From the NCBI GenBank assembly GCA_017519185.1, contig JAFWSX010000001.1, positions 62,001 through 126,000 on the forward strand: a stretch of DNA of 64,000 bases, in the 5' to 3' direction. The notes under the pieces were generated by a model. It was given only the letters and a program-made list of their open reading frames with translations. It searched no databases and was not told where the DNA came from. Source of the DNA: Bacteroidales bacterium. GTDB lineage: Bacteria; Bacteroidota; Bacteroidia; Bacteroidales; UBA932. A program made the translations under genes and the position numbers. Positions 49,031-55,698 of this stretch are shown here, one piece after another (positions within the stretch are counted from its first letter, which is position 1; each line of letters opens with the position of its first letter).

Positions 49031-49053
49031 CAAACACCTATCGGGAAATAATA

Positions 49054-49821
49054 ATGCAAGTCAGAGCCAAGAAATATCTGGGACAGCACTTCCTTACAGA
49101 CCAGGAAGTGGCGAAGCGCATAGTGGCGTCGCTCGACACCGCAGGCTTCGCGCTGCCCGCCGAAGTTCTGGAAGTCGGGCCGGGAATGGGAGTGCTCACG
49201 CAATATCTGCTCCAGCGCAGCGACATCAGCCTGCGGGCCGTGGAGATCGACGAAGAGTCGGTGGACTATCTCCGCCAGAATTTCCCGGGCTTCACGCCAT
49301 CTCTCTACCAGGAAGATTTCCTTGCGCTGAACCTGGGAAAACTCTACGCCGAGAAGCCGTTCTGCATCATCGGCAATTTTCCCTACAATATCTCTTCGCA
49401 GATATTCTTCAAGGTGCTGGACTGCGTTGACAGCGTCCCACAGGTGGTGTGTATGGTGCAGAAGGAGGTTGCGGAGCGCATCGCCGCTCCCGCCGGCAAC
49501 AAGACCTACGGCATCCTGTCGGTGCTGCTGCAGACCTGGTACGACATAGAATATCTCTTCACCGTCGGCGAAGGCGCCTTCGTGCCGCCGCCCAAGGTAA
49601 AATCGGCCGTCATAAGGCTGCGTCGCAACAGGCGCTCGGACCTCGGATGCGACCCCGCCAAGTTCAAGGCAGTGGTCAAGACTGCCTTCAACCAGCGCCG
49701 CAAGACCCTGCGCAATTCCCTGCGCACTATTTCTGAGAACGTGCCTGAGCAGTATTCGCAGCTCCGTTCCGAGCAGCTCAGCGTGGAGCAGTTCATAGAA
49801 CTTACAAATATGTTGAAATGA
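49054..49821 (+). CDS. rsmA: 16S rRNA dimethyladenosine transferase RsmA/KsgA
   Basis: This 255-residue SAM-dependent enzyme dimethylates two adenines near the 3' end of 16S rRNA, a late step in small-subunit assembly. It starts MQVRAKKYLGQHFLTD, the family hallmark. VLEVGPGMGVLTQYLL binds SAM, and the catalytic IIGNFPYNISSQIFFK and PPPKVKSAVIRL follow. In-frame ATGs at 48982 and 49009 lie before or within the promoter, so I chose 49054. The stop overlaps the start of the next gene by 4 bases. Confidence 0.96.
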   Translation: MQVRAKKYLGQHFLTDQEVAKRIVASLDTAGFALPAEVLEVGPGMGVLTQYLLQRSDISLRAVEIDEESVDYLRQNFPGFTPSLYQEDFLALNLGKLYAEKPFCIIGNFPYNISSQIFFKVLDCVDSVPQVVCMVQKEVAERIAAPAGNKTYGILSVLLQTWYDIEYLFTVGEGAFVPPPKVKSAVIRLRRNRRSDLGCDPAKFKAVVKTAFNQRRKTLRNSLRTISENVPEQYSQLRSEQLSVEQFIELTNMLK

Positions 49822-50699
49822 AAAGGTGTATCCTGACATTGGCAGCACTTTTCGCTGCCTGCCTGGCTGTGCAGGCCCAGACCGATACGACCTCCGTCGA
49901 GGAAGTTTACGAACCGGAACTGTACGATTTTGATGAAGATGAATATGCGGAGATATACAGTATGGGCGACAACCTGGGTCTCGGCGTGTATGGCGGGGAA
50001 TACTATCTGACCGGCTACAGCAACAAGACCGGGACTTCCCGCGAAACCGACTTCAATGACAAGTTCCACATCGGCCTGCAATATACTTTCGTGAACGACG
50101 ACAACGCTACCCTGCTTGTCAAATACGAACAGACTTCATTCTGGGAAACATACCAGTACACTCGCCCGATTTCCGAGACCATTTTCGCCCCCGGGGCCGA
50201 ACTTACCATAAAGATGAATCCGTCAGCAAGGCTTGTGCTGGGTGCCGAGCTGCAGTTCAACGGAGCTCCTGACGAGTATGCGCGCCGCCTTACCTTCGGC
50301 CGTCTTGCGCTCTACCGCGACTTCCCTTTCCGCAACGGTGCTCTTTTCTCGGCTGCCATCCAGACCGCTTTCGGCTATGGCTACATCGAAGAAGTCTCCA
50401 GCATCCGCAACTTCTACCGCTACAACGGCTACTTCTCAGCAGGGTTATGGTTCCAGAGCGCCGACGAGAACTTCAAGATACGCGTCAAGGCAACTCCCTA
50501 CGACTACTTCGACCGCTGCGCCGTCCAGGTTGACCTGCACTACCGTCCGTACTACAGCCTCTTCGAGAATGTATATTATATGATACAGTACGGCTACGGC
50601 CTCGAGCAGCAGCACCAGTTCCTCCCAGAAGGCACGCCTCTGAAGCCGCAGCACTACATCCGCATCGGTCTCAGCCTCTGCCCGGAATTCAAGATGTGA
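49818..50699 (+). CDS. OMPLA-like outer-membrane barrel lacking the catalytic residues
   Basis: This 293-residue protein has a signal peptide cut near VQA-QT. The barrel follows outer-membrane phospholipase A: EYYLTGYSNKT, DFNDKFHIGLQYTF, YEQTSFWETYQYTRPISETIFAPG, and a C-terminal GYGLEQ strand region. In OMPLA the active site is HxSNG followed by SxxN. Here the matching segment reads LQFNG (145-149) followed by ARRLTFGRL, so the catalytic His and Ser and the following Asn all seem replaced. It may be a non-enzymatic barrel. The family call itself is a pattern match by eye and may be wrong. It is translationally coupled to rsmA. Confidence 0.65.
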   Translation: MKRCILTLAALFAACLAVQAQTDTTSVEEVYEPELYDFDEDEYAEIYSMGDNLGLGVYGGEYYLTGYSNKTGTSRETDFNDKFHIGLQYTFVNDDNATLLVKYEQTSFWETYQYTRPISETIFAPGAELTIKMNPSARLVLGAELQFNGAPDEYARRLTFGRLALYRDFPFRNGALFSAAIQTAFGYGYIEEVSSIRNFYRYNGYFSAGLWFQSADENFKIRVKATPYDYFDRCAVQVDLHYRPYYSLFENVYYMIQYGYGLEQQHQFLPEGTPLKPQHYIRIGLSLCPEFKM

Positions 50700-50734
50700 G
50701 CAATTGCACATAAGCATTGTCCGTCCTCGACTTT

Positions 50735-50860
50735 CGCGGCAGCTGACCGGTAATACATCAGCCATAGGTGCTCCCGCCGTCCAGAAATTACGGACGGCAG
50801 GCGCAAAAAGGGGGGTAAAATGCTCCTGCCGTCCCGAAAGATGGGACGGCGGGAGCACTT
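50735..50860. repeat. Repeat copy A with two GC-rich hairpins upstream of the C10 peptidase
   Basis: The block from 50735 starts with CGCGGCAGCTGAC and contains CATCAGCC and CCGCCGTCC. It shares most of about 50 positions with 53066-53115. Two strong hairpins are built from GCCGTCC/GGACGGC: one at about 50769-50800, the other at about 50821-50857 with a 15-base stem (one G-T or C-T mismatch) around GAAAGAT. No T-run follows on the plus strand, so it is not a standard terminator for the upstream gene. Confidence 0.7.
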
Positions 50861-50940
50861 GGCAGAAAAAAATTTGCAACTTGAAACAGTATTTTGACAA
50901 ATGTTGCGTTATATATAGTGAACAATTAAATAAAAACAGT

Positions 50941-52410
50941 ATGAGAAGAAGCAAAACACCACTTGCAACATTGCTGATGACGGCCATACTGCTTACTGCC
51001 TGCAACGGGATCGAGAAGACCGGTTTGGATGCAGGCTTTGCCCCTGTCGTGCTGAAGGCGGAAGCGTCGCGAAGCGTCAGCGTCAGCCGGAGCGAAGCTG
51101 CCGGGATCGCGGAAGCGTTCCTGCGGACCGATGCCGGCGGCGGTATGGTTGCGACAAAGAGTTCCGACGCTCAGTCCAAACGTGTCAGTACGACAGCGAC
51201 TGTCCGTGAAGACGGGCAGGATCTGATGTACGTATTCAATTATGACGGAGGAGGCTTTGTCATAGTAGGGTCAACGAGAAACTACTATCCGATACTTGCC
51301 TATTCGGACAAAGGTTCATTCGTTCTCCAGGACGATATGGGTCCGGTAGATGTCTGGCTGGATGAGACGAAAGTAAGCATCAAGAACAGTGGCTCGCTGG
51401 ATGAGACGACAAAGGTACAGATGCAGCAGCTCTGGGCGAGATATGACGGCACATACGTAGATCCGGCGCAAGAAATAGCCGCAGCCCGCCGACCCCAGAC
51501 GCGCAGCACCGGTGAAGACTATTGCTGGGCGCGGATAGAAGCATTACAAGCGCAGTATGGAAGTGATGGGTGGACATTCACGACAGTAAGCGGAGCAGAG
51601 CAGATATTCGAGGATGCCGGATTGTCAAGTTACTATGATGATATCTGCTATTCTGCCGCTCAGAATCACTCTGCGCTGAATGAGACGGTCATTGGGTATA
51701 AAAATGCTCCAATCTATCAGTCAGAAGGACCATTTCTATCTTCAGAATGGCATCAGGGATATCCATATAACTATTTATGTCAAGGCAATTGCGCTGCTGG
51801 GTGTGCTACTGTTGCAATAGCGCAGGTAATGAGAAGTCTGCCGTTTCCGAATAATCCAGGAGGTTTATCCTGGAATAACATACCTTGTGTTTTTGATGAA
51901 GATGTTTATCCTCCTATTTATCAGCATCCACAATTAATAATGCTTGTACGCCAGCATTTGGGGCTGACGGGAACAGATGCATCATCTTCAAACAGTGACA
52001 TTTATGATGCACTGGAAACGATAGGTTTTAATCCTACAATGGATGATCATAATGATCAGGCCGTAAGAAATGAAATATTCAACCACCGTAGGCCTGTTAT
52101 TATGACAGGGTATAAAATAGCCTCTGGTCATTGCTGGGTATGTGATGGAGCTGAAGAAAATATCTATGATCAAATAACCTTTTACACTGAGAATCAACCA
52201 TATGGGGCAGGCATGTTTACTCAGGGAATGTATACATATACAAACCCAGGGATAGTGGGTGGAATAGTATGCCATTTATATCACAGGAATTGGGGATGGA
52301 GTGATACGGATTTTAATGGGTGGTATACATCAAACAACTTAGCAGATACTGGGCAATCTGGCAATTACCAATACTTACGTAAGGATTTTTATATAAGCGT
52401 GACACAGTAA
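50941..52410 (+). CDS. C10 family cysteine peptidase lipoprotein (streptopain-like)
   Basis: This 489-residue protein has a lipoprotein signal (LLTACNG, Cys21). Residues about 45-180 form the Spi-like prodomain (FVIVGSTRNYYPILAYSDKG) that keeps such proteases inactive. The catalytic domain has Cys288 in NCAAGCATVAIAQVM and His397 in SGHCWVCDG, the SpeB-type pair. C10 proteases of Bacteroides cleave host and bacterial proteins. GC content falls from about 68% (51061-51120) to about 38% (51841-51900) within the gene, the break lying near 51.55 kb, as if the catalytic part had been exchanged. The frame runs upstream to 50704 through the repeat; the ATG at 50941 gives the lipoprotein signal. Confidence 0.9.
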   Translation: MRRSKTPLATLLMTAILLTACNGIEKTGLDAGFAPVVLKAEASRSVSVSRSEAAGIAEAFLRTDAGGGMVATKSSDAQSKRVSTTATVREDGQDLMYVFNYDGGGFVIVGSTRNYYPILAYSDKGSFVLQDDMGPVDVWLDETKVSIKNSGSLDETTKVQMQQLWARYDGTYVDPAQEIAAARRPQTRSTGEDYCWARIEALQAQYGSDGWTFTTVSGAEQIFEDAGLSSYYDDICYSAAQNHSALNETVIGYKNAPIYQSEGPFLSSEWHQGYPYNYLCQGNCAAGCATVAIAQVMRSLPFPNNPGGLSWNNIPCVFDEDVYPPIYQHPQLIMLVRQHLGLTGTDASSSNSDIYDALETIGFNPTMDDHNDQAVRNEIFNHRRPVIMTGYKIASGHCWVCDGAEENIYDQITFYTENQPYGAGMFTQGMYTYTNPGIVGGIVCHLYHRNWGWSDTDFNGWYTSNNLADTGQSGNYQYLRKDFYISVTQ

Positions 52411-52411
52411 T

Positions 52412-52419
52412 TAGATTTG
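52412..52419 (+). promoter_or_regulatory. -7 box between the C10 peptidase and the small lipoprotein
   Basis: TAGATTTG starts just after the peptidase stop and ends 4 bases before the next ATG. It is an exact match to TAnnTTTG. In AT-rich DNA a chance match is possible, so the call is weak. Confidence 0.35.
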
Positions 52420-52423
52420 TGCT

Positions 52424-53050
52424 ATGAGAAAAGTTATAGAATCATTGATAATAATATCAGCATTATTTGTATTGACAGCTTGTGACAAGATTTCAGATGT
52501 CGAACCGCCTTATTATAGATATAATATCGAGATTAGCTTTACAGATTCGTCAGGGAAAGATTTAGTAGCTCCGTTAGGCGAAGAACGATGGCGTATGACC
52601 AATTTGGATTCAGATTGGCATGGCACTATTAATCCTGACAAGTATACTATTGAAGTCGAATACTCAAATCCTCCCATCCCCTTTAGTTGTGATGGCCTCG
52701 TTCGGTCAGATCATCAAGGTCCAGTTTTATTTATGAGAGAAATCGATGGAAAGTATTATTTATCTGTCAGTAAACTGTTAGCATCACAAGATTTCAAACA
52801 AGATAGCCTTGTCATTAAATTGGCGTGTCCTACCATATTTGGTGACAGTACAACACACAAACTGGATACCTTTTGGTCGTATGATTCAACAGTTCCATAC
52901 AGCCCTGAACTGCCTTGGTCCTTCGAGCAATTTCCACAGTGTATAAGGGCATCATTTGATGGCGAAGGACTCGTTCCCCGCCATGGTATAGACCACGTTC
53001 CCCATTATGGCTATTTCAATTATTTCATCGACATCGTCATCGACAGATAG
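52424..53050 (+). CDS. Small lipoprotein next to the C10 peptidase, possible inhibitor or partner
   Basis: This 208-residue protein has a lipoprotein signal (FVLTACDK, Cys20). The mature part is beta-rich with many Asp, Ser, Pro and Tyr residues and no catalytic motif; I recognise no family. It starts 13 bases after the C10 peptidase and shares its low GC (line at 52441 about 28%), so the two probably moved together. In Bacteroides fragilis, C10 proteases are encoded next to small Spi- or staphostatin-like inhibitors, which makes an inhibitor or docking role a reasonable guess from context, not from sequence. Confidence 0.75.
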   Translation: MRKVIESLIIISALFVLTACDKISDVEPPYYRYNIEISFTDSSGKDLVAPLGEERWRMTNLDSDWHGTINPDKYTIEVEYSNPPIPFSCDGLVRSDHQGPVLFMREIDGKYYLSVSKLLASQDFKQDSLVIKLACPTIFGDSTTHKLDTFWSYDSTVPYSPELPWSFEQFPQCIRASFDGEGLVPRHGIDHVPHYGYFNYFIDIVIDR

Positions 53051-53065
53051 TTTACCGGCAAGAGT

Positions 53066-53133
53066 GGCGGCAGCTGACTGGAATTTCATCAGCCGTAGAT
53101 GCGCCTGCCGTCCCGAAAGAGGGACCGTGGCAC
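53066..53133. repeat. Repeat copy B downstream of the C10 cassette
   Basis: It shares with copy A, in the same orientation, GGCAGCTGAC, CATCAGCC, a TAG(A/G)TGC stretch and GCCGTCC. It also carries the GTCCCGAAAGAGGGAC hairpin that resembles the second hairpin of copy A. Together the two copies bracket the low-GC gene pair. Confidence 0.65.
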
Positions 53134-53134
53134 T

Positions 53135-54433
53135 CTACCTGATCGCCTCGAAAGCCTGGTCCAGGTCCGCGATGATGTCGGCGGGGTCTTCAAGGCCTAC
53201 TGAGAAACGGATGAGGTCGGGCTGCACGCCTGCGGCTATCAGCTGCTCATCGGTGAGCTGGCGGTGGGTATGGCTTGCAGGGTGAAGCACGCAGGAGCAG
53301 GAGTCAGCCACGTGGGTCTCCATATTTATGAGCTTGAGGCTGTCCATAAATTTTATAGAGCGGTCGCGTCCGCCTTTGATGCCGAAGCACATCACGCCGG
53401 TGGTGTAGCCGTTGCGGCTCTGTTTCATTGCCAGTTCGTGATATTTGTCATCGGGAAGGCCGGGGAACTTGATCCAGGCCACCTCTTCGCGTCCCTGCAG
53501 GTATTCAGCCACCTTGAGGGCGTTTTTGCAGTGGCGCTCCATACGGGCTGACAGCGACTCGAGGCCGAGATTCAGGATATATGAGTTGAAAGGCGAAGGA
53601 ATGCTTCCGAAATCGCGCATCAGCTGGGTGACGGCCTTGGTGATGTAGGCACCTTCTCCGAATGCTTCGGCATAGGTAAGTCCGTGATATGACGGGTCGG
53701 GCTTCGTCAGGCCCGGGAACTTGTCGGCGTGGGCCATCCAGTCGAAGTTGCCGCTGTCGACGATGGCACCTCCCACTGAAGACGAGTGGCCGTCCATATA
53801 TTTGGTGGTGGCGTGGGTGACGATGTCGGCGCCCCAGTCGAAAGGTCTGCAGTTGATGGGCGTGGGGAAGGTGTTGTCTATGATGAGCGGAACGCCGTGG
53901 CTGTGGGCCACGCGGGCGAACTTCTCGATGTCAAGCACGTTGACTGAAGGGTTGGTGATGGTCTCGCCGAAGAGCAGTTTGGTATTGGGCTTGAAGGCTG
54001 CTGCAATCTCCTCTTCCGAAGCGTCGGCGTCGACGAAGGTCACGTCGATGCCCATTTTCTTCATGGTTACTGCAAAGAGGTTGAAGGTGCCGCCGTAGAT
54101 GGTGGAGGCGCTGACGAAATGGTCGCCTGCTTCGCAGATGTTGAAAATGGCATAGAACGAGGCTGCCTGGCCGGATGAGGTGAGCATAGCTGCCACGCCA
54201 CCTTCCAGGGCAGCTATCTTGGCTGCGACGAAGTCGTTGGTCGGATTCTGGAGTCTTGTATAGAAATAGCCGCTGGTCTTGAGGTCGAAGAGATCGGCCA
54301 TCTGGGCTGTGGTTTCGTACTTGAAAGTGGTGGTCTGATAGATGGGCATCTGACGGGCTTCTCCCGTCTTGGGGTCCCAACCTGCCTTGAGGCAAAGTGT
54401 GTCGGGGCTGAACCCTTTGTTTTCCTTTTTCAT
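53135..54433 (-). CDS. metY: O-acetylhomoserine sulfhydrylase
   Basis: This 432-residue PLP enzyme of the Cys/Met metabolism family makes homocysteine from O-acetylhomoserine and sulfide. Motifs include YPGG-like substrate segments, TSSGQAASFYAIFN, PLIIDNTFPTP, and the PLP-lysine site in VTHATTKYMDGHSSSVGGAIVD. The length (about 430) and the C-terminal end RFSVGLEDPADIIADLDQAF fit MetY better than MetB or MetC. It faces metX, whose product is its substrate. The first in-frame ATG is at 54478, but a TACCTTTG box (54457-54464 on the minus strand) falls inside that extension, so I chose 54433. Confidence 0.93.
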   Translation of the reverse strand: MKKENKGFSPDTLCLKAGWDPKTGEARQMPIYQTTTFKYETTAQMADLFDLKTSGYFYTRLQNPTNDFVAAKIAALEGGVAAMLTSSGQAASFYAIFNICEAGDHFVSASTIYGGTFNLFAVTMKKMGIDVTFVDADASEEEIAAAFKPNTKLLFGETITNPSVNVLDIEKFARVAHSHGVPLIIDNTFPTPINCRPFDWGADIVTHATTKYMDGHSSSVGGAIVDSGNFDWMAHADKFPGLTKPDPSYHGLTYAEAFGEGAYITKAVTQLMRDFGSIPSPFNSYILNLGLESLSARMERHCKNALKVAEYLQGREEVAWIKFPGLPDDKYHELAMKQSRNGYTTGVMCFGIKGGRDRSIKFMDSLKLINMETHVADSCSCVLHPASHTHRQLTDEQLIAAGVQPDLIRFSVGLEDPADIIADLDQAFEAIR

Positions 54434-54456
54434 AGACACGTTATAAACAGTTTCCG

Positions 54457-54512
54457 CAAAGGTAAAAAATCGCGTCAATATTGTATCATATCAAGTTTTT
54501 CTTCTATCTTTG
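54457..54512. promoter_or_regulatory. Divergent promoters for metY and the metX operon
   Basis: TACCTTTG on the minus strand (54457-54464) serves metY. On the plus strand, TTG (54481-54483), 21 bases, then TATCTTTG (54505-54512) is a full Bacteroidota promoter for the metX operon. The metX ATG lies 168 bases further on, leaving a long leader. Confidence 0.75.
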
Positions 54513-54521
54513 CACCCGGTT

Positions 54522-54620
54522 ATGAACAATTCAGTGAATATTTCAGTCTTCATAAAGCCCATGCGAATGCATCGCTAAACGATGCTTTCGCTTCCCTCAT
54601 ACCAAATCCTTGCGGGGTCG
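54522..54620 (+). promoter_or_regulatory. Structured leader of the metX operon (candidate methionine/SAM-responsive element)
   Basis: The leader holds a 12-pair hairpin at 54563-54591: GCGAA-T-GCATCG and its complement, one T-T mismatch, loop CTAAA. An 18-codon frame at 54522-54578 ends inside the left arm and loop, with two Met codons (PMRMHR) just before its stop. A second, weaker CGGGG/CCCCG hairpin follows near 54615-54640. I could not match a known SAM riboswitch consensus. Attenuation by a Met-containing leader peptide or an RNA sensor is an inference. Confidence 0.45.
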
Positions 54621-54680
54621 GGAGTGCCCCCGGAAAAATTCTGAACCATTCCCTCAATCCATTCAATCTGAAATATTCAA

Positions 54681-55691
54681 ATGCTGGAACGCAATTATAT
54701 CCATAAAGGCAAATTAAATCTTGAAGCCGGAGGCGAGCTTGAGGATATCAACATTAGGTATCACATAAGCTGCGAAAGCCCTGTCGGCAAGAAGGTTATA
54801 TGGATATGCCACGCCCTGACGGCCAATTCCGACCCGTCTGAATGGTGGGACACTCTCTGCGGTCCCGGCCTGCTGTTCGATACGGACAAGTACTTCGTCA
54901 TTTGCGCTAACATCCTTGGTTCCTGCTACGGCACGACCGGTCCGTCGAATTATGCCAAGGCTCCGATGAGGCGTTTCCCGCTGGTGACCATCCGTGACCT
55001 GGTGGCTGCGCACGAGCTTCTCCGGAAGCATCTCGGCATCGAGACGATCGATTTCCTGGTGGGCGGCAGCAACGGCGGATTCCAGTCGATAGAATGGGCG
55101 GTCAGCCATCCCCAGGTGGTCAGGAACCTCTGCCTGCTGGCAACCAGCGCCGTGGTGAGCCCCTGGTGCACCGCAACCCTCGAGGCGCAGCGGATGGCCA
55201 TCCTTGCAGATCCCACCTTCGACGAGCAGAAAGACCTTCACGGCGGCGCGGCAGGTCTGGCTGCAGCCAGGAGCATGGCTCTCACAACATACCGCAACTA
55301 CGAAGGATATGTAGCCACACAATTCGAAACCGACGAGAATTTCCTCCTGGCGCACCGTGCGGTGACTTACCAGCAGTACCAGGGCCAGAAACTCGTGAAC
55401 CGTTTCGACGCATACTCATATTTTTCACTTACGCTCGGAGTCGACACCCACAACATCGGCCGCGGCCGCGGAGGCATCGAAGAAGCCCTGAAGAAGATTA
55501 CGGCCCGCACCCTGTGCATCGGCATCGACAGCGACATTCTCTTCCCCGTGGAGGAGAGCGCCCGCATTGCTGACGGCGTGCCTCACGGCGTGCTCGAGGT
55601 GATAAGCTCCGACTTCGGCCACGACGGCTTCCTGCTGGAGTATCAGCAGATAGGCGAGGCCATAAGGAAACAGTACGAACTTTTTAATTGA
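54681..55691 (+). CDS. metX: Homoserine O-acetyltransferase
   Basis: This 336-residue alpha/beta-hydrolase-fold enzyme transfers an acetyl group to homoserine, the first step of methionine synthesis. Family motifs are ICHALTANSDPSEWWD near the N-terminus, GSCYGTTGP, the nucleophile Ser in LVGGSNGGFQSIEWA (usually GGSMGG), the Asp in GIDSDILFP, and the His in DFGHDGFLLEY. Acetyl rather than succinyl use is assumed from the fold and from the facing metY. It heads a long same-direction gene series and is preceded by a structured leader. thrA follows after 7 bases. Confidence 0.93.
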   Translation: MLERNYIHKGKLNLEAGGELEDINIRYHISCESPVGKKVIWICHALTANSDPSEWWDTLCGPGLLFDTDKYFVICANILGSCYGTTGPSNYAKAPMRRFPLVTIRDLVAAHELLRKHLGIETIDFLVGGSNGGFQSIEWAVSHPQVVRNLCLLATSAVVSPWCTATLEAQRMAILADPTFDEQKDLHGGAAGLAAARSMALTTYRNYEGYVATQFETDENFLLAHRAVTYQQYQGQKLVNRFDAYSYFSLTLGVDTHNIGRGRGGIEEALKKITARTLCIGIDSDILFPVEESARIADGVPHGVLEVISSDFGHDGFLLEYQQIGEAIRKQYELFN

Positions 55692-55698
55692 CACATAT

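Noticed and set aside
50704..50940. Start of the C10 peptidase at 50704
   Set aside because: The added residues come from the hairpin repeat and would precede a normal lipoprotein signal at 50941.
54522..54640. A known SAM-I or SAM-II riboswitch in the metX leader
   Set aside because: I could not fit the SAM-I core or the SAM-II pseudoknot. Only GCTAAA-like bases resemble SAM-II, which is too little.
54615..54640. The CGGGG/CCCCG hairpin before metX as an intrinsic terminator
   Set aside because: The stem is short, the loop is long, and no T-run follows. It may be part of the leader fold but is not a standard terminator.
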